Shown here: one piece after another, positions 45,475 through 60,400 of the stretch
Position numbering within the stretch: position 1 is the first letter of the stretch
How the letters are laid out: every line of letters begins with the position of its first letter
Source of the DNA: Heliocidaris tuberculata
Lineage: Eukaryota > Echinodermata > Echinoidea > Camarodonta > Echinometridae
Length of the DNA: 64,000 bases
Direction of reading: 5' to 3'
NCBI GenBank assembly: GCA_025618425.1
Contig: CM046852.1
Location: forward strand, 3,384,108 to 3,448,107
Made by a program: the position numbers and the translations under genes
The notes under the pieces: generated by a model
Told to the model about the DNA's origin: nothing
The model's input: the letters and a program-made list of their open reading frames with translations, nothing else
Databases searched by the model: none

Positions 45475-48400
45475 ATGGAGCATGTTCTACCCTCTAGCTG
45501 TGATTGGAATACTTCGAACGGTTTCAATTCTTATTCCATATCCTACGTTTACAACATGGACACTGGCTTAGTGGAAGCACATCCAGCGTCTGTCACCGAA
45601 ACTAGCATGCCAGCAGCAGGCGACTTCAGCTGTAGCTCTGCTGCTTCTTTAAGGGAGCAAGCCGGAGGGTTTGGCTTGCCCGCTGGAGATGGGTGTAGCG
45701 AAGTGACCACGGGCATTGAAGGTGGTAATGGCGGAAGAAATGGACCTAAATCGGGTCAGTTTGACAATTCTCAAGAATTCAACCACCAGGGGAGTGCTAA
45801 TTCGCAGTCTGAAATATCCCAAAGTAGCAGGTTGTCGTTAGCTAGTAGCAACCCCTCGCAGACGACATATCCGATTTGCCTCTCTGTATCGATAGCTGAT
45901 AACGATCACGAAGACGAGAGCAGGCAAGATTTGAACAGAAACGAATTTCTGGAGGAAGTTGTCGAAACTTCGCTGGGGCAGATTTCGTACTCTCATATGC
46001 GAAAGCAGCAGGATTACCACGCTTTATCGGTTGAATATGAAATGATCGAGGAGGAGAACGAGCCCGTGAATGATTACCAGTTATCAGAGCAATATTCATT
46101 ACACGAAATCGTCGCCGCTTCTGAGATACTTCGATACGAAAACGGAGAAAATGAAGCGAATATGATTTCGGCCGTAGATGGACATAAAATCATCAACTCG
46201 AGTATGGCACCGGCCCCAAAGTTTATCAATCGCCCAACAACGGATGCAGCGACGAATTACGCTTTATCTTCGACGAACCTCGTCGTCGTCGATCTGCCTC
46301 GGAGAGTGGAACAATGTCCCGAAAATGGAGAAATCATTTACGTGCAGGTCGATGAAGGATTAGATATTTCTTCAGCTAAGTTTGGTCGACAGTCGATAGC
46401 AACCAACGAAAATTTCGTCAATGGATCTGATGTCAATGAAAGAAGTGTTACGCGTCTATCAGCGATATCAAATAACGAGGTTTCAATGATAGATAACGGG
46501 GCTGGTACGGCGGAATCGAGATTGACTGAACCTAGGAAAGAGAACTCCACGTTGGAAAAGAATGACAAATCTCACGAAAGTGATCGCGCGAATGACGTCG
46601 GTAATGCCCCCGTTAAGAAAGGAAAATTTCGGGGACCTCCCCGTATCAGCCGCCAGCTGGGGATGTTTGCTACAGATGAACATGATGAAAGTCAACAAAA
46701 AGATAACAATACCTCGCCAGCTGAAAGCGGAGTCGACTTTCACAATGTTGTGTCATTGCATTCATCAGCAACTACAACAACAGCGCCTGATGGTCACCGG
46801 GGACCGTTAACATTACCTCATTGTCAGCTTGTCGATGGTGTATCGACAATGGCGATGTCGTCGGCCACGTCCTTACCGAGATCGTCAGCCGCTTACGACC
46901 ACGATCATACGAGCCGTGCTGTGATATCGGCTTGTAGCAGTTTGACAGCCGTCGCTGCCCCGTCTTCTCAGCCTATCAAACCGGTCGCCCTCAGCGCTTC
47001 TATCCCTGCTTCTCATCAGCTGATCGCTTGCGGGATGACAGGTGTGTCGCCAGCCGTAACTCACCCGCTCCATCCACAACCTATGCTACCCATCCCTCTT
47101 CCACCTCTCGCTGTTTTTGCTCACCCCATACACCTGTTCCCAGCCACCCTCCCTTGGCATATTCACAGCCATGTATCAGGACAAGTACCTCAAAGAACAT
47201 CGGGACGATATCCGACAAACTGCCCCCATTTTAATCCATCAACAACCACCACGAATACAACCGCGGCGTTGAATTCTACAGCACGTCTCGCCGCGAGCTA
47301 CCCACTCCTCAAGCGAGGCCGGCGTCCTCGCCGCCATCCTCTCACGAACAGCGGTCCAACACCGCAACGAGAACAGGACTCAGACGGGACTTCTCCGCCC
47401 ATAACGAAACGAACTGAAGCGAATGCGAGGGAAAGAGAGCGCGTCACCCATCTCAACGGCGGGTTCGAACAGCTGAGAAGAGTTCTACCGTGGGCGTACC
47501 GCGGTGGTCGTCGAGTTAGCAAGGTCGACACCCTTCGAGCAGCGATCTCTTACATCAGATTCTTACAGAGTATCCTAGTCGGAGCCGAGCTTTCACCTGC
47601 GGAGACGATCCGGCTTCGAAACGGCATCGTTCTTGGTAAGTATCATTCAATTTCACTTGTCTTTGAATTATAATCCTTTTGCTGGAAAACAAACAGACCA
47701 ACAACAACAACAACAACAACAACAAAGAAATGCCCCCAAAGCACAAAAAACACAAAAAACAAACAAACAGACGTACAATCAACAAACTAAAGAACAAACC
47801 AACAAATTGTGACGCTGTACACTAATGAAAATATCGGAGGACGATTTCTTCTTGTCACAGTTTCATTTTTGAGGCAACAAAATCAGAGGTTCCACCATTA
47901 AAACCCAAAGTCTTATTCTTTGAATGTTAAAAATTTTGTGCAAAATGCCTTTTGGATTACTTGAGTATTTTAACCCCTATGTGAAGGTGTTTATTGTGGT
48001 AAAGTTAGTGACGAAAGTAATTGCCAAAGAATTATGAAGATGATGATGATGAAATTGTAAAGAGGTCATGATCATCTCCAGAAGGAAGACCGATATGTAA
48101 ACAGAGATCTTCATGATTTTATTTGTAGAATTGGGAGCTGCTTGATATGAACTATTATTGATAAATATGAATAAAACATGAACATATTTTAATGATTATA
48201 GAACGATAATGCACTGGAGAAAGTCCTAAGAATTTGATACGTCACTTCAGTTTGTTCTGAAGTTTGTTTTGCATCCCAGGTAAAAAGCCGATTAAAAAAC
48301 TTTAATTCACTTTCAAATAAACTAAGAAACAGATATGAACATTGATGAAAATCACATTTCAAATACATCTACCAAACAATGAAAGTTGCAAGATAATAAT

Positions 48401-51400
48401 AATGTGACCAGTTAGCACCATTTGAATAGTTTCAGTGTAATTCTTAGTGCAATGAATCCAGGATATCGAGCTTTGATATTCGTTCACTGCATATATTATC
48501 ACGTTTGCTCACTATGTGTTTGTTTTTGTCGAATGCTAGAAGCTAGGAATTGCGAGAAACGTGCCCAAATCGACGAAATCGACGTTCATTGCCTCTCGCC
48601 CCACGGAAATAACGAGTGTGGATTAATTCGAAGCAAATGTTGGTTTTAACAGTGGTTAACATTAACAACAAGAAGTGTCAGAGGTCAAGCAATTATTTGT
48701 TTTGAATGTTTTTATTGTAAAATTATTTTGCAGGCACGATAATGGCTGGAATAGGCACTATGATTTCTGGAAAAGGAGCCTGACATTAAAAAAAAAAAAT
48801 ATGGGGAGTCATTTCTGTCTTAAAGTAAAAGGCCTTTAAAAATGTAAGAATTAAGTCTAGAATAAGTGATGACAGTATTAGTATGAAAGCTAATATATCA
48901 AATAGGTTTTAGCATGGTTTCTCGTGTTATGTGTTTAAACCAAGTTCTTTCTTTAAAATATAAATGAAAAGAAAAGAAAAGCTTCACTCTTATTGGTTAT
49001 CAGGAGGTAACACCATAAAAGAGAATAATAAAAATACAGTTTTGAGATGAGCTTCTCTATTAATATAAAGTGTCATAATGTTTATGAAATATTTTAGACT
49101 CTCTTCCCTATTATACCAAAATCAATCTTGACAGCATCATAGTCTTTCCGGAGATTTTTTTGACCTAGCAACATAATGCCTGCACATTTGGGACGAACAA
49201 AATGAAATCTCATCTCTGCATTTGCAGTGAAGAGGTAGCGACATTTTGAAAGCTTAATAAGAATGTGTTACTCCATTGTCTGAATAAATAGCATGGTGCA
49301 TTACAAGCTGGTGAATGTCGATTACCCGCCTGCTTGCAATTCTTTTAAGCATTGTTGAATGTTCATTTCCAGGAGGTGTTAATGTCATCACCTTCGAGAC
49401 TTCCTGAAGCATGTGAAATGTACCCCCAAGTGGGTCAAGACATAAAAAGAGATACAGGTGGTGGCTGAGGTCACAAAGGTCAAAATTGTATACTGTAAAT
49501 TGTAAAATTATTTCTAGCAGGTTGATTTCACTTGAATATTGAGACATTGATCCAGCCTTCATAACAAAATATTTTTTTTATTGGTTTAAAGGAGAGTAAA
49601 ATGATCAGAGAAACAAATTGGTGACAGTGTGAACGACATCAGTTTAAAAAAAGTATAATGTTGATAAAAAGTTAACAACAAACAAAAACTAAAAATGAAA
49701 ACAAAATTGAAAGCATAAAATCTTGGAACTGATAAATAAATGAAGGTTATATTTTATGTGAACCTCCTTTTGTGTGGAACAAACTTTGAGAATGTTCTAT
49801 AAGTAGCGTTTTGATTCATAAAAAATGAATTAAAGACAGGCTGCACGTTTTTACGTTGCCGAGATTGGGGGAAAAACAACTAAAGAAAGCTTCGTCTACA
49901 GTCAGGTTCACACGAAAGAAGCTAAAGCTTTAAGTTTCGCTTCTAGTTTCAAAACTTATCTTATAGTTTCAGAGTCAGACCGTATGAACGGACTCGTAGT
50001 TTACTTGTTACATAGTCCTAGAACCACAAGCGAGCTTGTAGTTTACCCGTTGACTACTGAATTCTGTAACTCTCATAGGCTTAATACACGGGCCACCCGA
50101 TTCCCCTAGTCTGTGGGTTAAACCCGAAACTACAAGCAGCGGGGTCTCCTCCGTCGTAGTTATGGACCGTGTGAACAGAATAAACTTTAAGTTTAGCCAT
50201 GGACCCTACTACAGATGGACACTGATCGGTACCCATAATGAATTCATGCACCTGACCCTGTCAAAAGTATCACAATGACATTCCAAACATGCTTCCCAGC
50301 TTTGATCTCATCACGACCGCCGCCAGTCAGCCATAAAAGAAACAGAACTGTGCCTTGAGAAATCTCCAAAATGCATGCGCAGAAGAAAATTAATCGCTTA
50401 AAATCATGGAAATGTATGTGCAGTTGTGGTGTACAAATGAAAATTATCGTATATGCATTTTTCAATAGGAAATTAGAGAGACTTGTAAATTTGGCTGTAA
50501 CATAATGATTTTAAACTTCATTTTGAAACTTATCCGATCCATTTTCCAGCAATATGATGTAATAGGACAGTAGAGAATATGTATTTTTCAAAGTTAGGCA
50601 AGGTCAGATGCATGTCCACAAGTGTCCATCCACTTCTGCAATAATCAATCTCATATCATACAAATTGTCATAATTTGGGGTTCGCTGCTCCTCTAACTGG
50701 TCTTAAATCACGATACATTTCCTAAAATTACACTTCAGCGAAATGAATTCGAAGAAAGATAAAAGGTTGTTTTGTCTGTGACTATTCGTGATTACGTAAT
50801 CAACATTGTCGCGACAAATGAATGTTCTCATCAACATACAAATTATCAGGTGGCGGCGGTCATGGTGTGATCAAAGAATGACTCCCGTTATTAGTCCATC
50901 TGTAGTAGGGTCCATGGTTTAGCAAACTCGTTGTTAACGATGACCTCTCTGTTCATGTTAAACAACGATCGCTCGACATTTAATATCAGAACAACGAGTG
51001 TCGTTGTTTCAGGCTCGTTGTTAGTGAGTCGTTGTTTCGTTAACTTAAAGTTTAGAAATCACAAGTCCCGTATGAACGTAGCTGTATATATCTTAAAACA
51101 ATGGCCTTCGTTAAAGCTGAGTAAGAAGTTGAGAAATCACATAGTCAAACTTGTTATGATGATGATAATAATTATGTTTCATTTAATCCCCAGAAAACAC
51201 CGTGAGAATAGTCCAGAACGTCCAGAAAGCTCCGTACCCCATCCTTCCACCTGGCTACCGCTTCGTCAACCCACCTCCAGTACCCCTACCACCACCGCCA
51301 CCACCACCACCACCACCACCATCACAGCCTACACTACCTCTACCGACGATACCCTCACAGCCGCGGGCCAACTTACCTCCCATCATGCACCTGAGACCCG

Positions 51401-54400
51401 CATATGAAGGCCAGCCCTTCCAAACGGTAAATATTTATATTCAATTTTTCAAAATTGTTATCGATATTGTGATGCAAATGATATTGACTTCAAACGTTAT
51501 TTTTTAAAATAAACGTTGTGTAAAGTACAAATTCAAACTGCGTATATTTGAAATAAGATTCTGATCACATTGAAAACAATGTACAAAATACACTTAAAGC
51601 ACGACGCCTATCATGCTTATGCTCATAATCGTTTTCTGTAAGGTAACGTTATAAACATTTTTATTTTTACCCGGGTTGGAGTATACTGATGAACTCAACA
51701 GTTTACGAAACTAAATTCTTGTGGTCAAATGTGATAACGGGTAAACTTCATTAAAATTTGCTTAGTACGCGACCAAAAAATATATGTTTTACCCATTCAG
51801 TATGATTTATTATCCTTATGATCTAATGATACACTTCCCTATTCTTCACCTTTATCATGTTTATTGGTAGCTTGCGCATGTTGCATAATGCTGTAAATGG
51901 TAAAAAAAAAAAAAACACGTTTTCTTGGGGTTGTATTCACTCTTTTTATCGATACATGAATCTCATCTTTTGAGGAAATAGAAAATCCGTGACAATCATA
52001 TTTCTTGACCAGAACGTTCATTGGTCACAGGTTGGCAAGATATTAAAAAGGTAAAACCTCAGTCACATCGCCAAACCGACTCCAAACCGATCGATTCTTG
52101 GCCATGCGGTGTACATGGTTTACATTTGTTCGTTCTGGGGCCCGTTGCACAAAACTTGCGTTTGAACGCAACTCAGAAAAATCAAACGCAACTTTGTTTT
52201 CAGCCAATCAGGAGTGCGCATTTAGGACTTGCGTTTGATTTTTAGGAGTTGCGATTAAACGCGAGTTTTGTGCAACGGGCCCCAGGTGTCGATCTGATGA
52301 TGGTGTCCTCAATGTGACTGGGGTATTACATGATTGTAATTTCCGGGGTGGTATAGGGCAAGCGAGTGCAAGAAGAAGTAAAACACTTTTTGATTGGATT
52401 GATACGATGTTCAGCTGTTTCTGGGAGAAAAACACCAGTTTTTGGAAGTTGGCGCCATGCTGTGCTCAGCGTTCTTACAGATGAGATAGCACTGACATGA
52501 CTGATGTGAGCCGAGTTCAAGTGCCCATGTAGCCTGAATTTGACCAAGTTTGGCACATTGTTACAAGTCTTGTACATTCTAAACTTGTCTTTACTGTTGC
52601 CATATTTGTTCTTTTACTTTTATTATAAGAGTTTTGTATAATTTAGGCACATAGTTCGTAAACAGACCAATAAATGGGGACATCCAAGCAGACCGACAGC
52701 CCAGGAGACAACAAATTCAGAAAGGTGCTCGACAGTCCTCGACCCCAAGAAAACAAAGAAATAGATAAGCAAAGATTTAAAAAAAATTGTCGGTCAAGTA
52801 AGCCTTCGGTCTAATGAACCCTCTGAAAATGGAAAGAAGGCCAACAAGACCAAAGTTGTCGCTCTCGTGGGTTTTCCAAATGTTGCCAAATAAACTATAA
52901 TATTAACTTTTTTAAAACTAAGCTCAGCAAAGTCTGAAATTTCATTACGTCTCTTCATAAACATTTATCGAAAAATAGTTATAAGATTTGGTTTCTCTCA
53001 GGGATACAAAAAGCCTAATTTATCTGAAATATAATGAACTTTTATGAATATTATCATTCAGTTTGCATTTAACGAGGTATATTCTACATTTTTTAAATAT
53101 TTGATATGTAAATGTCTTTGCGATTATTTAAAAAAAAGAAGAACTATTCTGTTCGATTGTATTACGACGCAAAATATAAATGGACCTGGTTCTATTAAAG
53201 ATGAAATAGAGTATATAAGTTGTCGAAATTTGCAGTCTGATACTGAATTATTATTATAAACATTTCGTTTCCTTATTTTTTCTTTTCAACATCTCAGTTT
53301 GGTTTAGCTGGTCTTTTGTTTACGTTTGTTTTTGATTTTGTCATTCATAGGAGTAATTTAGGAGTAATTTACAATGCTGTGAAGTCTTCATTTATCTTTT
53401 TTTTTTTGGTTATTCATTCATAGGAGTAATTTACGTTTCTTTGAAGTTTCATAATCGTTAACATATTACTTTAACATCTTATAAAGATAATGAAATATTA
53501 TTTCTCGTACTAGATCATGATAATCAATATTTTCTCCCCTTTCATCACACCCGTACTACTAAATTCATTTAAATAATTATTTAGCTCTCTCCCTCATTCA
53601 AAATCTAACATATTTATCTATGTCTACCTGATTGAAATTGATCATAGAAAAAGCGTTCACTGTAGGAGCGATTTCCCCTTGTTTTTCATCGATTCTCCCT
53701 GATTCTGACGTCTTTTTTGTTTTCTTCTATTTTATCTTCTCCTTTTCCTCTTCTCCTTCAGCTTCAAACTCCTTCCACTTCACCCTCCTCTCTCTCCCAT
53801 CATTGCCCACTCTATCTCCATAAATCTATATCGCTTGCATTCTTTCTGTACCCTACTTCTTCCCAGTGGTTTTTCAAATCTAGTTTGAGAGATAATGCGA
53901 ACAACAATTCAGTATCAAACAAATAAAGTGGGTCAATTGCTAATAAAGATTGGATCGCCAGTGTTCTCATTTTGTTTCTATTTCCACTCCCGCCGAAAAT
54001 TGCGAAGCAAGGACGGACCCGATATAAGCCCCAACACGTACATATCGTTCGGAGAGAGGAGCGTGTCGATAACGGTATGCCAGCCTCTCACCTTCCCTGT
54101 GGCTCCCGCGTGTTTGACGCTGTGGTGTCGCTCGTCGTCACCTGTTTTTAACAGCTCCATTTAAACAGATGACAGAGTTCATGCTACTACCTTTGGTATC
54201 GTTTGTGCATTTAGGCTGAGACTCTACTCCCTCCAGAAATCGGTAGCCTATGATGGTCCTTTTATTAATATCTGTTTTCCTGTTCCATAAAAATGTGATA
54301 TAATCACGAAACGTATATTACGTACCCTCGACGGCACAGGTCTGTCAACATGGTCAAAAGGTTTTTGAAAAAAAAAAGGGGGGGGGGGGGTCACCAGCTT

Positions 54401-57400
54401 TTTGCGTTTTGCACCAAAATTTCCTGGCAAGCAAAAACAACAACAACAACAACAAAAACAACAACAAAAAACAAGACAAGACAAAAAACAACCCCCCAAA
54501 ACAAAACAAGCAACAAACAAACACCGAAGGGGGGGGGGGGGTGCGATCTTACCTCCTCCTTCAGACGGGCCTGGAGCACGTTTGAAATAGATTTGCCGAT
54601 ATATAGGACTATTCAGAGTTTTATTCAGAGTTATTCAGTGTCATTTTCATTAAACGAATATTTGAATTGCGATATTTTTAACCAATCAAAAATATGGAAA
54701 GACGATGGGGAAAAATCGGAATAATGAATGACGTATGGAGACGGGAGGGATGGTCAAGTTGGTCATGATTATAGTTTTCAAGTAAGCTGAATAAGACGTT
54801 ATACAAAATTATTTTTCGGAAGGACTTATGAGAAAATAAAAAAACGTTTGCTAACATTCTAGTTGGTAAACGTTTTCAGGCGATTTTGTTTATGTCTTTA
54901 TTTTTTTTATTTGATAAATTGTGACTACATTATCTTATCCAAATTGTTAGTCACATTTTCTGTTATACTTTATTGATCGTATAAAATCTTGTCCCATCTA
55001 CCATCGAAAAGAGTAAAAAAAAATACTTTACTTTCAAGCCTTGTCTCCTTTAAAAAATGTAAAGTCAACAGCACTTTACTAAATTGATTATATAATAATT
55101 GATTTATAACAGACTGGCATTCGATAAGGCCATGCTATATTTACAATATATTAGGTGTTGATCGGGCCAGAGAACGAACAGCATTCAACATGTTCTTGCA
55201 TTAAGACCACGTGACGCAAATACCCTTGCATGATCATGTGATGAACTTATTATCCAATCGGGATCCAATTTGAGAAATGTTACAGTCGCCAAATGTGCCT
55301 GATTTGATTATCCGTCACTCCAACTTTCTTCTTGTGTTTCCTCTGAGAGAAGAAAATCTAATTTCAATACCCCTCTTGTTCTTGGTCTTTTTGGTATGTG
55401 TTTCTTTATTACATGAAACAGCTGAGGGGGTCATTCGAATTGATTCTAAACGAACTCGCAGATTTTACTGGTTACATTTTCACCTGGTATTTTCATGCGT
55501 AATGCAATTTGTGAGAAGTTGCACTGTTTATTAAACAATTTTATCACCTTATCTAAATTGTTTTTTGGAAAAAAGCGTAGGTATCAAATTGCGCTGATTT
55601 CATCACCTACACGGGATAACTTTGTGCTAAGTAATCAGAAAAGGTGTTTTCAATTTTCTCTCCCTTCTGTTGGTTTGAAATAACAATATCTGTTTACTGT
55701 TTTATCCATTCGGTTTTTGCAACGAATATAAAGGGGTGATTTCCCCCGGTGATTCACGTAGTATATTTGATTTTTTTAAAAGACCTATTAAAATATATCG
55801 GGCATGATTTTAGCAGCGGAATCGGATACGATAGATAATTATTGTCATGAATCATGATAAAAACGAAATCAAATTTGAATTATGTTAACATCGTGAGTCA
55901 ATTACGTATAGCATTGATCCTCATGATTCAAAGTTGATTTATCGGACAGTTGCTATAGACTTATCCACTTTTCGAGTAATTTCCACTTCGTAAACATTTG
56001 TCGCAAGCTAACATTCCATTTTATATTGATTTTGCCTTGTATGACAGGTTGAATCAGTTTTCTATTATAACGAATTTTCCTGTGTTTTCTTAAAATTAAT
56101 GTCACTTTTCTGAAAGGGAAACCTTGTGTTTTAGAAAACAATCTTGGACAGGTTCAGTAAACATTCAGCTGTGAGAAGATTTAAAGGGAAGGCTCAGTTC
56201 TGTTAAAGGTGAAAAATGATTTGTGAGCTATCTCCTTCTTTATATTTCTATAAGAAGAACTTCGCATGAAAAGGATGACTCTTGAAAAACCCTCATATTC
56301 AAGATATAATGCGAAATATTTTAAAACTTTGGACTAAATTTTGATGGATATGTAATTCTCTGTAATAATATTTAGTCAATTTTTTATTATTTGACGAATT
56401 TTCAAAACCTAACAGCACACACTTAAAAACCTAAACAATAAACAATTAGTCTATAACGTACAATGTCTATAATGTCTATAATGTACTCTATTTATAATCA
56501 CCCTTTCCTAATAACTTTTTTTTTCACAAATGGAATACATGACCGCTACTCAACTTGTGTCTTTAACCATCGGAGGCGGAGGGTTTAACCGTATGTAGAT
56601 TACCCTCGTTAAAATGCAATATCATAGTCATACCCCACGCAGTGATAGGCCCAAAGTTCTCCCAGGAATTCGGGAGTAGAACATGGAATTCTTACAAACA
56701 AATCACATCTGTTTCCTGGGTGAATGTATCGCGACATGAGCCACTGTTTCACAGGGTTTGTTTCTCGTTCCCAAATTCTTCCCTCATTTGTGCTAGAATT
56801 CGTCATTTTTAACATAAATCATTGCTGATAAAGAATTATCTATAGTGAAGTTATCATAAGTGATTATTCGATAGGAAAGTACAACATAAAATGAGTGACA
56901 TTGTTAGGAAAAGGGAGATACATATTATTTTTTAACCCAAAATTCGTTCATTATATTGATGAATATTTAAATGTACTGGTAGGAAGGATATTTCTATATT
57001 CATCATTACATATCAATGTATGACATCTGTTTTTATTAAGGTGAATGCATCGCGGCATATGCCACTCTATTATGGAATTTGTTTCTCGCTTTTCTTCACA
57101 TTTTTGGCAGATTTTGTTATTATGAACATAAATCACTACTGATAAAAATAAATGATCTGAGGCAAAATTACCATGGTTATGATATCTGATTATTCTACAG
57201 GAAAGTAAAAGGTTGAATAGGGGACATTGATGGGGAAAAAGGCAGTATCTTCTTTACCAAAAATTCGGTTATTTATGACGAATGTAATTTACTGATAGAA
57301 AGAAGTTCACTACATTTATCATTACTAATAAATCACGTGCTTTGGAGGTGAATGTATCAAGGAATGACGAACCGCAATATGGAATTTCCCCCCCCCCCCC

Positions 57401-60400
57401 ACATATATCTACTCCTTTATTCACATTTTGTTTATTTATCTATTCATTTATTTATTTAGATATTTATTCTTTCATCTATTGTTTGTATTTGTTTGATGTA
57501 CCTAATAATTATGCCTAATCTGGAATTAAAATATCTTCGCATATTTTGGCCCTGCACACAAAAACTATCGTTCGAGGTTTCAAGATTTTGATATTGATAA
57601 TTGATGATTAAGAGCGATCTGTGATGTAATTAGTTGAAAACCCTACTTGTAGCATAATAATAGAATGGAATATAATGGAAAAGGGAGATACAATATTTGT
57701 CTTTATTTGAAGTTCTTTTCTTTTTTTCTTCAAGATGAATATGGTGTATTGACCGAGAAAAAAAGGGTAGCTAGCTTATATTTCACAAATCTTCAGAATT
57801 TTTCATGTTTTGGCGGACTTGTACATAATAATGCGAGTAAAAACTTGAAGGAGCAATAAGTATGCCTCTTACAAATACAACGCAAAGTTGATTTCTATGA
57901 AAAATCATCAAAATGGAACGAATTACAAAATTGGACAACGAAAATGATGTTTCCAGCAGGTTGTTTTCACAAGACTATATAATACACATATTCCAAAATC
58001 GAATTAAGAATGAAATGAGCATGATTATACAAATTCTCACTAGCTTTTCTATTATTGTCGTGTTTGCAGAGCAAATGAAACTTTTCGTCTATTTTTCTTA
58101 ACCACATAGGATGGATTGAGTAACACATAGAACTAATCAATACTAACTTTTTGGAAAAATAGATAACATGTTGTATTATGTTTTGTTCTGTCGATAAAAA
58201 TGGGAGAGAAAAGCTACATACTCTTACAAAAGAGTCTTCAAGTACCACAATAGATTAGAGGCCAATATTCAAGTCTCGTTTGCTTTATCGATTTGTCATA
58301 TTTTTAACGTGACCTTTAAACGAAAATATCCTTTCGAATCCCCTCCTAATAACAATTTTCGTTGTTAACGTTTGGAAAAAAATGAACAACAACAATCAAA
58401 ACATAACGCTAAATATACCTTGGAAAAGTAACGATACAATTTATTATATGGTTCAGTTTGGTGCAATGAACCGGTACGGTAGCAATAAAAATGTTACATT
58501 TTTAGGCGGGAAAGGCACGCCGTGCCTGTGGGGAGGTCTTCTGGCGGGATGCTGATAATACGACACTCCTCATTCCATGGTACCACTTTAGATCAAATCA
58601 GATACTTCTTTCTTTCTCTCTTTTTTCTTCTTTTCCCTCCTCAATGGTGCCTATCTTCAGGTGAGGCTCGTTATTGGAGGACTTTAGTGCAAGACCGTGC
58701 TTAATCCACTTTAAAAATTCGTTCCGTTTGTGTTTTGTTCATAGTGTATGAATGTAGTTTCATAGTGACACGTTTTTGTATTTTCATTTAGTAACAGAAT
58801 TTAATGATTTCTACGGGGATGAAGAGGATAACATTTGGCACTCCATAAATCGATGGACTAAATCTATTGACTGTCACTGAGGGTTTACGTCTGACCTAAA
58901 CTAAAGATAGGTGGATTTCGTGAATTGCGTGGAAGGCCATGATATCAATCGAGAGTGGATATACAACCTTTTGACTCTAATGATTTCCATTCTTCTTGAC
59001 CCCCAGCTGGTCTACCAGCCCTAGGACAGGTGTAGTGAATTGGTCGATATGTGATATAACAAGATGTACCCCTCGCCCAGAATTCAGGCATTAAACAAAA
59101 TACTAAGGAAGAAGCATCCTTAAGAATAAAGAGGGGTTGTAGGGGTTCTTCGACATATTCCCGGCGACAATTTTCCGCGATTAATTTTTGTACGCTAATC
59201 GCATTCCTAACTTCAAACATGGACCAGTCTATTCCTAACCTTAAACCTTACCCTAAACCTGACCTAAATTCTAAATTGCGATTAATTTTTGTACGCTTAT
59301 CGAATTCCTAACTTCAAACATGGACCAAAGTCTATTCCTAACCTTAAACCTTACCCTAAACCTAACCTAAAACCTAACTTGCAACCCTAACGTAACCCTA
59401 TTTCTTTTGACGAATTAAGACCCGTAGCTAAATGTCGTTGGAGCCTAATGTTGGGTAACCATGGTAACAGTTGTGGTATCAGATTTACGGAACAGTTATG
59501 CTAGCCAAATATTTCGCATCCAAGCACCAAAAAAAAATGTTGCATAGATTTTCAATTTGCAGACGTTGGTAGAGATATAGGTTCTCAAGTAATAGTTATG
59601 AATTTGTGGAATTAATTTTGATGGGGTGGGGTCACATCCCTCTCTTGTGACGCCCTTGGGAACATCAAGGGCGCAAGGGCGTCACATCCCTTTCTTGTGA
59701 CGCCCTTGCGCCAGAGATGTTCACAAGACAAGTGCACAATAAAACATGACTGAGATTGGTCAACTTTGACTACGTCTTCATTATTTACTTTACAATGTGG
59801 TCCAATTTTTCATGGAATATCTTACTTCTAGTGTTCAAAGTCGTATCTTTTCAAAATACCTTGCAAAATATATATTTTAAAAAAGAAAGAAAAAAGATGA
59901 ATATAAATAGATTGCCGCATATTTTAAACATATCATTTTGGTTAATAAGTTAACATGGGTAAGTTCATGAGGGGTTGATGGTTAATTCAAATCAATTCTT
60001 TGCACTTGAGATGGTGTTCTAACTTTCAAAATAGTCTAAAACACTTTTCCTCACCGATTTCCTTAGATTGAAAGAATGTGTCCATCTATTACGGCAAAAT
60101 GTTTTGCACATTTTTTATTGTAATTTGAGCCTTTATTGAAAACGGATATTTCTGTGCCTGTCAATAAATACATTTATTTTGGTCCTCTAGAAAGTTGAAG
60201 TATGTAAGACTGTCATAATGAAAAACGTTTGCCTGTCTTATTTTCCCCTGTATATTTCAATCTCATACTATATTTTATTTTCAATTGTAGATTTCAGTTC
60301 CACCACTTCTTCCAAATCACTCCAACGGAATCAGTGAGGGAAGTCAGTCTACTGCCCTCTCGTGGCTCATCAACTTTCAGGGTAAGCCAAAATAATGATG

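Larger units (their letters stand above)
47636..51193 (+). other. bHLH intron 1 content
   Basis: The intron has a (CAA)n run at 47697-47725, AT-rich unique sequence, a candidate alternative terminal exon at 48540-48649 and a 1.19-kb inverted-repeat element at 49899-51084. That element ends 110 bases before exon 2. Confidence 0.7.
51427..60290 (+). other. bHLH intron 2 content
   Basis: This 8.9-kb AT-rich intron holds a palindromic element at 52139-52284, a CT-rich stretch at 53720-53830 and a GC-rich island at 53990-54170. It also has G/CAA low complexity at 54376-54540, a partial TTAA-type repeat near 56184-56500, a duplicated telomere-like repeat at 59170-59400 and a perfect hairpin at 59670-59712. 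No gene on either strand is convincing. Confidence 0.55.

Noticed and set aside
50244..50465. 73-codon minus-strand open frame as a possible transposase fragment
   Set aside because: No recognisable catalytic motif, and it lies inside a non-autonomous inverted-repeat element.
58945..59220. 91-codon minus-strand open frame
   Set aside because: It overlaps the head of the telomere-like dispersed repeat and has no domain or splice partners.
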